64,000 nt of DNA from Oikopleura dioica. Taxonomy: Eukaryota > Chordata > Appendicularia > Copelata > Oikopleuridae. The translations under genes and the position numbers were made by a program. Within the stretch, counting starts at the first letter, position 1, and every line of letters begins with the position of its first letter. Positions 41,449-54,000 of the stretch are shown piece by piece. Where the stretch lies: positions 9,780,157 through 9,844,156 of the forward strand of contig OU015566.1 in the NCBI GenBank assembly GCA_907165135.1, given 5' to 3'. The notes beneath the pieces were generated by a model, which saw only the letters and a list, made by a program, of their open reading frames with translations, was not told where the DNA came from and made no database searches.

Positions 41449-42635
41449 CTGCGGCATGGTTTGGTTTTGAGTTACAAAAGAGTAAATTTCTTTGCAGGTT
41501 GTTGCAGGCAGCAGTACAGACAATTTTGTAACTTTGAAAAGGCATAAATTCCGAAAAGAAGATGGGGCTCGTTTTCGCGAGGATCTGCGCGCTCTTGGAT
41601 ACGACAACCCATCTTTTATGATAAAAAATGAGAAGCAAATCAAGCTTCTTATAGAAAGCTTATTGCAGGATAAAATTGAAAGCAAGAGACAAGTGACATT
41701 CATCCTCTCCAACTTCTTCTGGGAGCAGCATTCAGAGGAAAATAACAAGGGCGGCTTTGGCTTCTTTTCGACGAAGGATGAATTCAAGGGATCGCCATTT
41801 GAAATGCTCATGGAATCGCTTCTCGCGTATATTTATTTGAGAGATAAGACCGCTGAAATCACACTTGGAGGAATCTCGTCGAAGAAAAGTGAAAACGGAG
41901 ACGCCGAATTCGCCGACTTCTTCAACTGGGAAACACCAAAAGACACCACGAAAAACCGTCGATCATCCATTCTCAAGGCTTCTTCGAACCAAACGACTCC
42001 AAGACGAGATGAAGACTCAGATTCGCCTGTTGGAGTAGTTTCACCTGAGCAAGAACTTATTCCACCGAAGAAATCTACGTCTGGATTCAGCTTGGCTTCG
42101 AGCTTCTTCAAGTCAAAAAGCTCGCTTGGAACGCAAAATCAGCAATATGATAAGCTTGAACTTTCAGTTTATCCGCCTGGCATTCCTGCTATTTTGTCGC
42201 AGAATCTTTTCACTGTCCATCAAAAGTATAAAAATCCCAGCGTGAGGAAACTTTTGCTGAAGAAGTTGAATTCTGTCTGCAGAGAGCATATCTACGACAA
42301 GGATTCAGACTGGATATTTATTGATATTCTCGTAACTAAGGATCGGTTCGTTGTTTTATAACATGTTTGGTAAATTTCAGCAAAAGAACTGATGAAAGGG
42401 ACGCACTCATTATGCGAACATAAAGCTTCAAATCTTCCCGAGTATGATGAAGTTGGAGCAGTTTTTGCAACTCGTTGATCCTGAATTTATGCCGAAAAAG
42501 CTCAACGCGACATTCGATGAGGCTTTGGCAAATTTGATCTTTTTCAACGATTCCGATACGATCGCCCTGTATCTATTCCAGGATGACTACCCGACAGAAC
42601 AAGGAATGAGGCTGAGAAGTTCTTTTTTGAATTAA
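41449..42635 (+). CDS. Unrecognised protein, 3' structure unresolved
   Basis: A GTTTGG...TTTGCAG intron (about 41459-41498) separates an ATG from VVAGSSTDNFVTLKRHKFR. The main exon encodes ALGYDNPSFMIKNEKQIKLL, an acidic NWETPKDTTKN region, a Ser/Pro-rich linker (TSGFSLASSFFKSKSS) and a globular part (VYPPGIPAILSQNLFTVHQ, SVCREHIYDKDSDWIFI). A GT-AG intron at about 42345-42380 follows. Beyond it two overlapping frames both look coding (KELMKGTHSLCEHKASNLPE and LQIFPSMMKLEQFLQLVDPE, then NATFDEALANLIFFND), so an extra intron or a one-base shift is needed near 42420-42460. Function unknown. Confidence 0.6.
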
Positions 42636-42666
42636 CATTTATTTACAACGGTGGTGAATTTTAAGG

Positions 42667-43077
42667 CTAGATCAAGTTGAAAGTCTGCTTTGAAACAGCA
42701 AAAGATCGTCGTCGGTTGACATTTCTTGTGAGAATCTGCAAGTTTCTCAGTTCTTCCAAATCATCAGCAAGTTGATTTCGCGCTTGTTTGAGCTGCCAGG
42801 CCTCGTTCTTGAGCGTTTCGAGCTCGTGTTTCTTCGATTTCTTCTCAATAGTACTGGAAAACTTTGGTACTTTGAAGGTGACTTCGTCGAACTCTAAATC
42901 CATCAACTCGACATTTCTGCGCCAGAGCTCGCTGTCGTCAATGACACTCGTGTAAATAGAAGCCATGCTACGGCGACGATGCTTTCTGGTATCGCATTGA
43001 TTCGCAGATTTCTTTGACGGAAGCTCCAGGGACTTGAACAAGCGTTTGAATAATTTTTTCTTCATAGAGAACTTCAT
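42667..43077 (-). CDS. Unrecognised basic, helical protein
   Basis: Single open frame of 136 codons from MKFSMKKKLFKRLFKSLE. The N terminus is very basic, then RKHRRRSMASIY, an acidic middle (VELMDLEFDEVTFKV) and a helix likely to form a coiled coil (ETLKNEAWQLKQARNQLADD). The stop lies 31 bases from the end of the convergent plus-strand gene. The upstream ATG at 43173 is possible but less likely. No family recognised; it could be spurious, but codon composition and acidic/basic segmentation look protein-like. Confidence 0.45.
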   Translation of the reverse strand: MKFSMKKKLFKRLFKSLELPSKKSANQCDTRKHRRRSMASIYTSVIDDSELWRRNVELMDLEFDEVTFKVPKFSSTIEKKSKKHELETLKNEAWQLKQARNQLADDLEELRNLQILTRNVNRRRSFAVSKQTFNLI

Positions 43078-43189
43078 TTTTCCAATTTCTTTCTTTTCGT
43101 TTGTTTGAATGTTTTGATACTTCTGGAAAATCTCGTCCCTTTTTATGCATCCACGCGCCACCGAGCGGTGCACCTGCCGTAGGCGCGTG

Positions 43190-45645
43190 TGTGGCCATCC
43201 GTGTCCGATTTATCTCCCGCCGCGCGTGCCCAGATCCTCTTCCATGATCTTTATCAGCAAGGGCATCTTGTAATTTCCTCAATAATAATCAGTGTTAGCC
43301 TTCATGTAGAAATAACAATCGTATCTCGGATACAGCAAAAACTTCATGGGCTGCAATGCTATCCGTTTGACAAGTCCAATGCAGTTAATCCTGATAATGT
43401 TATCAGAAGATGGAGGGAAACTGTTAATTACCTTCTTCACCAGGTAGATCCATTACAAATCTGAAGGGGTACCAAATTCCACATTCAGGACCGCATCAGC
43501 CCAACGGCCCACACGAACTTGGCCCTTGAAGTTGAAAAAGAAGCTCAGAAACAAAAATCGCTATCAAAGACAATCGAAGGCCAGGAGCAAACGATTGAGG
43601 AGCTCAATGCAAACATTGACAAACTCAGCGAGGAGAAAGAGCAGCTTGAAAAAACAATCACCGAGAAAGATGAGCAAATTGAAAAATACGCCGCCCAACT
43701 CAAGTTTTATGAGGATAAACTAGGGTTCACCAGACAAGATCGTACAGTTAGAGGTCAATAATTGCTTGAGTTCTCGAATATTCTGGAAATCAAGGAAGAG
43801 AATAAATATTTGACCTCTCGAAAAGTCCCGGTCAGTCAAAAAGTTGCTGAGAAAATCGAACGAGAAAATCCCGTTTCTGATCCAAACAATCCAATAGGCA
43901 GGGGATAAGTGAAACTAATCTGTCTACTTATTCGCTTGATCTTTAGTCAGATCTAAAGTATCTCGACTTGAGATAAAACTGACAATTTAACTTCCCCGTA
44001 AAATCGAACACCCACTAGATGAAAAGCGGCTCTGGCTGCAAGCTCAGCATGCGGAAAATTTGGACGTCAAGTACCTCGAGCAGCGGATCATAGCATTTAC
44101 GAACACCGAAATACGTTTACGGACTGAGCTCGATAATTACCAAAAGAGAGAAGTAGTATTCAAAAATGCGATCGAAGATCTCGAAGCAGATATGGGTCAG
44201 GGTCATTATCGCCTGAGATTCTGTTCGACCCAGATTACTGAACTTATCCATCTGTATCTCCCCAATCCGATCAGTTGATCATTCTGCCCTAGAATTATTC
44301 GAGGAAGTGTTTCTCTTCGAGAAATATTTTCCCTGACCCAGAAAAACAGCAAAAACGGCTGCAGAAAATCGATCACTCAAACTAGAGCTGCGAAAGATAA
44401 TCCACAATAGAGCCGCCGAGCAGTTGGCTATCACGGATACAAAGAAAATTGACAAAAAGACGGCCAAGGCCATTGAGAAAGCCGAGGAAGTTCTCATCAG
44501 ATTGACAGAAGAACGGCTAGAGACGACTTTGTCGTTTGAGACTGACGAAGAGAAACAGAAGAGACTTGATAAAGAAAGGAAGGGGGCTCTAAAGATGTGA
44601 ATCAATATCGTAAAAGACAGAAGGGACAAGAGGCTATATGCAAAGCTATGAAAACAGCACGTGCAGTGCGTAACCATAATCATTTCAATCGTATTTGCTC
44701 TATCATCGTGGCACAGTGAGAGCCTTGTCAGAGAACAAGAAGAAGAGTCAGAAGAGTACTTGAACAAACTATCTGTATTTGCCGCGGATAAATTCAAAAC
44801 ACTGACGAAAAAGTTTCATGATCAAGTCAAAACTCTTGAAAATGCACTTGAAGTTGCAGAGAACAGCCGAACGGAAGGGGTCAAGAAAGCGTCCTTTTTG
44901 CAGTTGAAAATTGAGCAGCTGGAAGCGCTGAGTAAAGAGAAGGATTTGAGACTGGATGAAGCTCAGGAAGATTTGAATGAGTTAGAGGAAGTTAATATGA
45001 AAGATCGAAATAAGGCAGCGGTTGATCTTTATAAATTGAAAGTGAAATTGAAAGACTTTTTGCTGATGACTTAACCCGTGACAGTACAAAAACACTCTAG
45101 AAACGTATATTCGTGACATTTCAAAATCCGTTGTTGCCGGAAAAGCGAACTCGAGAGAACTTTTGGTTGAAATCATGGACCGTATGCGGCGAGATTATGA
45201 AAAGACGAAATTGGACGAGCTCAATCAGACGAAGATGATGAACAAAAAGCTTTCTCTCGCTATTGAAAAATTCAAAAATCTCGCCTACAAGGTGATTGCA
45301 GTCAATTTGCATGTAGAAAAGACGTTGCTTGATTTGAAATGGGAGAAGGAGACTGATTTGAGAGCTGATTTCCCGAGACTCGCCGATTTGGTAACGCTGC
45401 GAAAAGAGATAAAAGAAGATGAGATTTTGGAAAAATTGGATCAGTTTCAGGACTATTTGAATACATATCACGAGCGACTGTTAGCTGCAAAAAAAGAAAC
45501 GGAGAAAATAAGAGAAGATAATGCTCGGAGTGAGGAGGAGATTTGTCGGTTGAAGTCCAATTATCTTCATTTAGTTGTAAGCTCCAAGTGTTTTTTTGAT
45601 ACAGCGACCAGGGATAATGATTTTCGGCGTTTTCTTATCATATGA
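43190..45645 (+). CDS. Long coiled-coil protein(s), many exons
   Basis: A run of plus-strand exons dominated by Glu/Lys/Leu heptads. One supported join is YLLHQ to DRISPTAHTNLALE across a 45-base GT-AG intron (about 43444-43488). Further blocks are the EELNANIDKLSEEKEQLEKT exon, NILEIKEENKYLTSRKVPVS (about 43780), DEKRLWLQAQHAENLDVKYLE (about 44020), the ERLETTLSFETDEEKQKRLD block (about 44510), EESEEYLNKLSVFAADKFK (about 44740) and KWEKETDLRADFPRLADLVT (about 45340). The character is that of centrosomal or ciliary rod proteins, but I cannot name it. Some blocks do not join through obvious GT-AG sites, so this may be one gene with unusual introns, two genes, or a decaying copy. Confidence 0.55.
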
Positions 45646-46724
45646 AGCTATGAGTTTACTTCCTTGTGGATTTCCTTTGGTCCTTTGGCCGACTAAAGGA
45701 TCTCCGAAGAAACCATTTGCGGTCTCGTAAGCCATTGTCCGCGACATGAATAATGCTTCGAAGAGACAATTCTGCTGAAGTATTCAGGCGTTTTTAGCGC
45801 GGCCGTAAATCTATTTCAGCAATGAACTTTTTTCTGTAAATACCGCATCGCCATTACTGTCAACCAAAAACTAACACCAGCAGGGAAGAAAACTGTATTT
45901 CGAAACTGGCTTTTGACACTTGAGAAATTGAAACTTGAAAACAACACAGGAAGAGTCCATTTATAACAATCATAAATTTCATGCTAACTGAAATTTTCAC
46001 AGCTTGTTTAACATTTTTATTGTCGGAAAACAACGTCATGCGTGGTCATAGAAAAACTTTATTAATGTGTTTGATATTTAACAAGTTGTCATAGTAATTG
46101 AACTGCACGCTGAATCTTGTCGCTACCTACTCTTCCCAAGTTACACTACTCCAAAGCCAATTGACAATTGTCCAAAATTATAAACTCTTGGGCACTTAGA
46201 TTCGGGTTCCAAAACAATTTTATTCAACGAGAGAGTAATATTTGCCAAATAAAAACTATTCTAAAACTGGCGGAAGCGCTTTTGACATTCTTGACTTTGA
46301 TCATTTCTCGTTCAGACAAAAACAGAAAAAGAAGTTCTCCAACTCAAAACAGAAATGGTAGAGAAAGACACAACTATTCAAGCTACTGGTTCAAAAATAT
46401 CGAAAACTGCTTCGGGTTAAATTAAGAATTGATTGATTTTGAACCTGTATGACCAGAGCTCCGTGACTATATCGGCATTCAAATGCGCCGTCTGAGAGGC
46501 TACTTCAACTAAACTTTCAACTTTATCGCCACAGAAACCTCTTATTCACTTTAAACTCGTTAGCACTCTCAGCCAAAAACACCACTAGTAGAGGATCACT
46601 AGAAGTTCTTTATTTTTATACTTGCCAGATTATTTTTCATAAAAAACCATGAAAACTCAATTGACCTTCATTTTTTAGAAAAATGTTCGACTGATTCAGT
46701 TAGAGAAAATTTCAATCAGAAAAA
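45646..46724. other. Intergenic, no gene supported
   Basis: About 1.1 kb of AT-rich sequence with only short unrelated frames. No repeats or RNA genes recognised. Confidence 0.4.
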
Positions 46725-48472
46725 ATGGAGAAAGAGAAAGACTCATTTTTTGGAACCGAGAGTCCTCGATCTGAAATCAGCGAAGACGCATATTCATCAG
46801 GTAAAAACGCCTTCTCTAGAATAATCGCCTGCTTTTTAACAACAATTGAAAAGTGTTCCAGGTTCTCAAGCTAGTAAAAAAAGAAGTATGACTAAAATAT
46901 TCCGAAAGGTGTTTAGAAAGTGCCGGATAACTTCTAGTAAAGATAAATACTATCGCGCAGGTGATCAAGTCAAACAAGTCCATTTATTCGGTTCCTTTAC
47001 CGTTTCTTTTATCGCCTCAATTTTGAATAACAACAGTTTGTTTCAAGACGATGCGAGTACGATTTCTGCCGCTTCAAGTCGCAGCAGGTCAAATTCCGAG
47101 AGCTCCGTGACCTCCGTCAGTTCAAAATCGAGCGCAGCCTCCGATGCTTCTTCTGTTTCCAAGGCAAGCTCAAAGAGCAACAACTCGAACAAATCCAGCG
47201 CGAGCGAAGCAGGCGAAACAGCCAGTCTTGTCCAACACTCGGCAAGTGAGAAAGGCTCTACTGCCAGCTTGATCGACCACAGCTCCGTTGATCTTCCACC
47301 GTTGAGTAAGTTTTCTTTTGAAAAAATAGAGAAAGAATGTCCAATTTTTGGAGAGCGGGAACAAAAGGAGAATCCGGGTGGAGTGTTGACTTTATATTAT
47401 TAAGACTCGGCGAGAAGTGAAAAATCCAATTCTGAATCCGTGGCCACTTCCGTCAGTTCAGTCCGCGAAGTTGCCGCCGCTGGTGATTCCGGCGAAAACT
47501 CGGTGCTCAAGGAGAGATCAATGACTCCAGTTGAAGAGGTCGAACCGGTCAAAGAAGTTACCATCACGTGAGTTCGGATCAAAAAGCTCGTTTGAAGTTT
47601 GTTTATTAGAAAACCTGTGCGACCAAAAAGTGCTCATCCTTCCCGCGCCCGGCGGACTTCGACCACTTCTTCAACGAAATCCGTAAACCTTCCGATGAAA
47701 ACTGATAGATCGTTAGATACCGAGCAGCATCGACAACGGATGCTGCTCAGCACTGGCAAATCCTCGAAGGTGGTGATTCACCCTTCATTAATTCACTAAC
47801 CCTTCTTGATTGCATCCCTTTATCATCTGTTCCCCCTAACTTGTACCTTTAGGATGTGAGCCACTTACTGGAAGCAGTTCTTGTCATGGACCAAAAAGAA
47901 TCTCAAATGCAAAACAAGCCAAGCAACTTTACTCAGCCGCGCATGCCATCGGCGAAAACAAGGTCCAACTACAAGCAGAACGAGAGACAAAGAGAGATTC
48001 AAAAAGAAAATGCTCGTCTTTTAGCCGTAAGATCTATTCCTTGATTCAAAACCTAATTCAGTTCAGGAATTGACGAAAAATCGACGACCTCAATCAGCAA
48101 CTTCTCTTAGTGGAAGGTGAGCAAGATGCTTTTTTCGATTAGTAATTACGGTGATAGATCCACCCGTTCCGCGCGTTCCATCAACTCTGCCTTTTCTACC
48201 GCCTCCAGTACGAGCAGATACAGTACCAACTTCACCCCGATCGCGCGAAACTACCACTCCAAAATCAACAGAGATCGCGAAGCAAAGCGAATCGACCAGG
48301 AGAACTTGGTAAGATCACAAGAACAGTCATCTGATTACTCCTGTTTCAGGCATTTCTGAGAAGATTGAACGCGGTAAAAGCGAGTCCGCACATACGAAGC
48401 TCTAGAAACGCTGTTACATCTGCCCCTGCGTTAAGATCGCGCCCGAAAAGCATGAGACCAACGGTAAATTAA
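46725..48472 (+). CDS. CFAP97: CFAP97 / hemingway-like ciliary protein
   Basis: Homologue of the KIAA1430/CFAP97 family, linked to sperm tails and cilia. Exon 1 starts MEKEKDSFFGTESPRSEISE. A Ser/Ala/Lys-rich low-complexity region follows (about 47045-47300), then DSARSEKSNSESVATSVSSV and RPKSAHPSRARRTSTTSS. The diagnostic segment comes late: YKQNERQREIQKENARLLA, ELTKNRRPQSATSLSGR, and YHSKINRDREAKRIDQENL joined by a short intron to AFLRRLNAVKASPHIR. Each motif exon ends at a clean GT-AG intron of about 40-50 bases (except a longer one at about 47795-47853). The end is SMRPTVN at 48472, or further if the final GTAAAT is a donor. Confidence 0.82.
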
Positions 48473-49216
48473 GATTACACTCATTTTTCCTGACAAATCA
48501 CGAATTGGCGATCTTCTCTAGAATTCCTTTAATTATTGACCCCAATTTTTTCAACCCACACAGTTAATCCGTGGAAAGTAACTAAAAACCTTATTTTAAT
48601 CAAATAGCCTGAGAAAGAAATTCTAGTGATTTTAAAAATCGCGAAATCGCGCTTTGTTTTTCGCGTTCAAAGCGTAGGCGAGCGCGCCCACTCTCGAAAA
48701 ATTAGTAACGCAGAGCCGGGAATTCTGTCTTTTCTTTCCGATTTCGTTCTTACAGTAATAATCAGAACAGTTATTAGAGAGTTGGTCAAAATTGTAGAGA
48801 TTTGAGAAGAAACAGACGTGATTTTTCAGGAAAAATGATCTACGAAAAACTACCTCCCTAAAGCGTTTAACTCCATGGTAATTTTATTTAAAAAAATATA
48901 ATAAGAAAAAGGAAAGTTCAACTCTGACTGTAACTGTTTCCGTAGGTAGTGAATACTTGGCAAGATGGCTGGTAAAGAATTAATCCCAATAAAAAAATAA
49001 AGATCGTCCAAGAATTTCATGTATTCCGTTTCTGCTCTTTTCCACCAACTTTTTATTTTATTACGAGAACCAGAATTTCAAAAAGAAAAAATCTACTGCA
49101 AATATATTTTATTAAAAAAACACTGTTTTTGATAAATTTTCTACAAAACTCAAGCAGCTTCAGATCAATCTATCTCTTTTCTATTTTTAGATTTTCGAAT
49201 TTGAATAGTTTAAAAA
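48473..49216. other. Intergenic, no gene supported
   Basis: AT-rich interval before the ATP synthase subunit g gene. No coding exon seen. TTCTATTTTTAG about 20 bases before the next ATG is a good acceptor. Confidence 0.4.
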
Positions 49217-49739
49217 ATGAGCTTCGCGCAGAAGTTGTTGGACGGAAAGGTCTTCGGACGAGCTCTCCACGGAGGCCAGCGAGTCACCCGAAAGACTCTT
49301 AACTCTCTTGTCGGAAAGGAAAACGGTTCGCAATTCAGTAGATTCAGATTGTGATGCCGATGTTTTGTATTTAATATTTTGCATTTGGCGATTTTTTAAA
49401 ACAAATCAAACTTGCTTTCAATTGTGTCAAATTTGCTTTCAATTGTGAACCTGGTAAAAGAACAACTTCGCCTGGCAGGAACTCCGACCCCCAAGCGCCT
49501 CCGAGCTCTCCTCTGGTCTCCAGAGCATCCTCCGTGCTCCCACCAACCTTGCTTCCGGCAAGCTCAGTAAGTCCTCCTCCTCATTACCCTAACTTTAACC
49601 CTAACCCTCTCTTTTAGACATCTCCGGAATGACCACCACTGAAGCCGCTCAGTACTCGCTCGTCTTCTTCGAGATCTACTGCTGGTTCATCGTTGGCGAG
49701 TGCATCGGCAAGGGCGGCATCGTCGGCTACTGGGTCTAA
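49217..49739 (+). CDS. ATP5MG: ATP synthase subunit g
   Basis: Small membrane subunit of mitochondrial F1Fo ATP synthase needed for dimer formation. Exon 1 starts MSFAQKLLDGKVFGRALH. The middle exon encodes NNFAWQELRPPSASELSSG, matching the human KVELVPPTPAEIP. The last exon carries the single transmembrane helix, YSLVFFEIYCWFIVGE, and the signature CIGKGGIVGYWV (human EIIGKRGIIGYDV). The intron before the last exon is a clear GT-AG of about 50 bases; the exact donor ending exon 1 (about 49300-49325) is uncertain. About 105 residues, like the family. Confidence 0.87.
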
Positions 49740-50091
49740 GAAACACAAGCACGAACGAAACATCCTGTGTCCTCGCGGCCCATGGGAACATGTAATTCCA
49801 AGAAAAAACATTAAAAAATCCTTTCCTGCTTGACAAGCCATTATTTATTGAATACCCCGGTTCAACCAAATAAAAAACAACTCCTTCATCACTTCTCTTT
49901 CTTTGTCTAAAAACCAGTCGGTTATAATGAGTCATAGAAACCAGCAATATACAGGCACACTTGAATTCGCCCTTGGGGTCATCGTTATCCACAAGATGAC
50001 GTAACATTATGTCATCCCATTTAAAAAATCGCATGTTTTCTATTTCTTGAGCTTTCAGTCATATTTTTTGTAAGAGATAAATAACGCTAGA

Positions 50092-50962
50092 ATGACGTCG
50101 AAAGAGGATATTCTGAAAGAGCTGCCCGCTGATGTTCTCAACGCAAAAGTAACTGCGGAGGACTTGCTCAAATTCTCCCCTGTGCTTCGTAAGTTTTCCC
50201 CTTGACTTCCTTGAGTCTGAACGAATTTTAGAGCAGGAGCAGCAGAAACATTTACAGAGGCAGCAACAATCTGCCGGTGAAATCGAGCTTGATGACCGTC
50301 CAAGAACCGGAATCTTCGAATATGCAAAGAAAAATCCCTTCGCGATTGGTGGCATCTTCGGCGCTGTTTACTGCTTTTGCAAGGGTGTTTCCAACACTCA
50401 TCAACAAGGTACCTTTTCGCCCTTTAACTTTTATTAAACGCCCAAACTAGGATCGCACAAGGCCGATATGAAGTGGATGCAGGGTCGTCTTTACTGGCAG
50501 TCGTTTGCTATCATCTCCATGCTTGGTGGCCATTATTACTACTCGATGAAACACATGGAAAAACTCGAAGTAAAACGAATTGCTTATGAAAAAGAGCGGG
50601 ATATTGTGTGCCAAAGCGCGCAGATTTGCCCCGAGGTTTACGAAGAAATGAAATACAGGTATCTTTCTTTGTCTTATTCTCATTCATACTGATTCTTTAG
50701 AGAGTCCGTTGAGAGAAATTACGGCGGAAGTGATATGCTCCCTCTTCAAGAATTGAAGCGACGAAAGCAGGTTTGTTTTTTCAGCCTATTTCCTTCCCTA
50801 AAAAGTGCCTAGGTCGACCAAGAATTTGCTGCTAGAGGCGAAACCGTCTATCTCAGCCCAGAAAAACGCATCGCCATAGAAAATTCCGCTATCGGGGCTT
50901 CTCTTTCTTCAACTGACTTCATGCGCTTGGGTATTCGAACCCCATCCATTGGGTCGCTTTGA
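50092..50962 (+). CDS. HIG1-domain mitochondrial protein
   Basis: Start MTSKEDILKELPADVLNAKV. The second exon starts at an ATTTTAG acceptor with EQEQQKHLQRQQQS, then the HIG1 domain: KKNPFAIGGIFGAVYCFCKG (first membrane helix), a loop with QGSHKADMKWMQGRLYW across an intron, and QSFAIISMLGGHYYYSM (second helix). This helix-loop-helix with MQGR-like loop is typical of HIG1/Rcf1 proteins, which bind cytochrome c oxidase and supercomplexes. It is longer than vertebrate HIGD1/2, with a helical C-terminal extension (EKERDIVCQSAQICPEVYEE, then RNYGGSDMLPLQELKRRK). Ends TPSIGSL. NUP160 begins 97 bases downstream. Confidence 0.82.
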
Positions 50963-51059
50963 CTGTATTCGAGTGTTATTCCTTATTCATGTTCTTTTTG
51001 TACAGATAATAAAACCTTGACCCAACTACCGAAATTCGGTAACCGAATGATTTTAAAAC

Positions 51060-54000
51060 ATGAGTTTGATTCAGATGTGGTCTTATGGGGAGGTCTTACT
51101 GCCCCTTCCAGATACATCTCGCAGGATAGATATCCGTGACGGATCCCCTCCAACAGACCAAGTCAAATACGTTCAAAAATGTGGCGGGTTGGATCTTTCC
51201 AACGGATCGTCGCTTCTCTGGCGCAACGACGATAACAAATTAGAACTCATCCAGTTTCACCCTCAAGAACAAGGCCTGAATGAGTCAGTAACGATCGCCT
51301 TCCCAAGAAATGTTCAAGTATTGCCTTCTGTTGCGCTGTATGAAACTAAAAAGAAGGCTGTTTTGATGGTAATTGCTTCTCAAGCCTCCCTCCATTTAGG
51401 TAAAGAATAAATGCGTTTCAATTTCTTAACCTTTCCTAGTGACACTTACTCCTCTTACCGAGCACCACTCAATCCTGGGCGACTTGACAGCTTCTGATTT
51501 CAAGCGTGCCTGCTTCCCATTCAAATCTTCCATTCCAGTCACTTTCTGCGACACCATCATCCATGCCAACAAAGGCCTTCTCTTCATCTCCTCCAAAACA
51601 TCAAGTCCAACCGTGATCTGCATTTCTGCCTCCAACCCTCAAACGCCGGAAACACTCGAGCTCAAATCGACCGGGCTTCTCGGCCGACTTTGGAACTCGA
51701 ACTCTGAAGCCAACAGATCAAAGGCCGTTCATTTTGCTCTTACGAACGGGCAGCTTTCAATGCTCTCAATAACCGCTGACAATCAATTGCGAATCTGGTC
51801 AAGTACCGGCGAATGCCTCTTTACTGGAGTCCTCCAAGAACTACTCGACTACGATGGCGATGTGGAGATGGATGTGAAAAGCAGCGACTCTAAGGAGCTT
51901 TTCATTTTCGTCAAGGCTCGCGGAAACATCTTCAAATACCGCCTTTCTGATGACAAAAGACAGCCACTAACTTTGATGCAAGATTTTGGCGCGCCTAACA
52001 ATGGCCTCATCAACAATTTCAATTGTGAGACTGGCAATGTCTGGATTGTGATGAAAGAAGAGACCGAAAATGGGTCCCACACTTCTGTGAAAGCATTTGA
52101 CGACTTTAGAGTCGTTGATCTTTCCCCTTCGCAGTCGCCAGAAGAATATGTCGAGTGCAAGCCACATGAAGAGATTCCACGAATGGTACTTCAAACAAGC
52201 ACTATCATGCCCAGTGCTCTCAGACGCGCCCTTGCTGGAAAAGCATTCGACGCTGTTCCAGAGCACATTACTCAAAAATACGTTCAATCCTTCTTGGCAA
52301 ACGAAGCAAGACACGAAGGCGTTTCTCAGGAAGAATACTTTGCTGAGTTTTACGATACGGTCTTGGAATACAACGAGCGCGCACTGGCTATTACAGGCGT
52401 TGTCGGCGGACAACTTGGTCGACTGATGATCCTGAGAAGAAATGCTGTTGGTTTTATCAGGCCTTTGACTCAAGTTGAGGCCATTTGCGCTGGTCTTGAA
52501 CCAGAGAGCTCTGGGCTGGATTTGTCAGAAGAAGCGGGAGATATTCTTTCTTCACTGATTCCAGTCTTCAATGAGATTGTCGCGAATTCGGACGTCATGG
52601 AGCTTGTTTCCTTTCGATTGCGCAACGGAGAGTGTCCTCTAACAGTAGCTCAAGAGCTCCGAGAAGAAATAGCAGCGCTTATAACAGAATCCGACCGAAA
52701 AGAAGATCTTGAGTATCAGATTAGTAACATGGCGAAGGAGTTGTCGAGGAAAACCACGGATGAACGAATGGACAACGTTTTTACAGCGGTCTTTGGCGAG
52801 CTCGTTCGACTTATTGAGGTCCCTCAATTTAGTGAAGAGCTTGAATTTGGTTCAAGTTCTAGCCACGCTGAAGTGGAAAAATACCATCTTCTGGCTTCAA
52901 CCACCAGGTCTATTGGCCACAATCTTTTCACTCTCGCTCAATTAGGGCTTGTTCTTGTGGATAACTTGGTATCAAAGTACAATTACCGGGAACTCGTGAG
53001 TGTGACAGAAGCATTCGCAGATATTGTGAGCAACTTGGTCACCTTGGATTGGGTTTCATCGGCACGAAGTGTGACTAAATCAAGAGGAGCAAGAAGTGAT
53101 ATGAACTTTACTTCGGGAACTCGACTTGGGGATACTTTCTCTTCGTTTTCTATGAATGCATCTACGACGATTTTCGAGTCTTCAGTTCCTTCAGAATCTC
53201 AGGAATAGATCTTATTCCTAAAGAATTTACGTACTGCTTTAGCAGATAATGATCTAAATACAGCTCTTAGAAGGGTGGCTCGCCATGGGTGGCATCGAAC
53301 AAATTGATGCTATTCTCATAAGCCCAAATATCGAAGCTCTCGGAGTTGAAGAGAATAACCTCCTCGGTCAAGTTTTCGCAATCGTCAGACTTCTTTCAAT
53401 CTCAAACGAGCGAATGAGCCTGCCCATCTTCCTCCTCGAAACTGGCCAATATGATCTGCTCAAGAAGTGGGTCCGCCTGAACAAATACGTTACTTCGGAC
53501 AGAATCTCTGTGGTCAACTACTTCGAAGGAATCTGTATGATGCAGGACGATTCCGTCGACGAAGCAGTTCATCACTTCATGAGTAAGTATTTTAAAAGAT
53601 GTATTGCAGGATGAAAATGTAAAGAGCAGTTAAGACGTAGAGCCCAACGATTAACTTTGAGTAGATGTATTCCACAAGTGCTCGGATGTCTTCAGTCGGG
53701 ATATCAAAAAATGTTCCTTCTTTTTAGGGATGATGATTTGTTTCAGATTAATACGGGAAAAATAGGGTCCCCATTCCTAATTTTTTGATCATATTATCGC
53801 CCCATCCAGACACAGCTGGAGCGTCATCTTGAATATATTCTTCATTATCGTAGTCTTAAAAGTTTTAAATCCACAGTCGCTAGAATTATAAACCTGGGTG
53901 GTATAAGGGATCGTTTCTGTTAGCCCCGGAAGGGCCAGGAGCTGCACGACGAACAGATCTTCTCGATGAAGTTCTTCTTGTCAACGGTGGACTTCTTGTT

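Noticed and set aside
49614-50034. Minus-strand genes opposite ATP5MG
   Set aside because: They are shadows of the plus-strand exons and its 3' flank.
51849-52473. Minus-strand frames opposite NUP160
   Set aside because: They overlap a strongly conserved coding exon and have no motifs.
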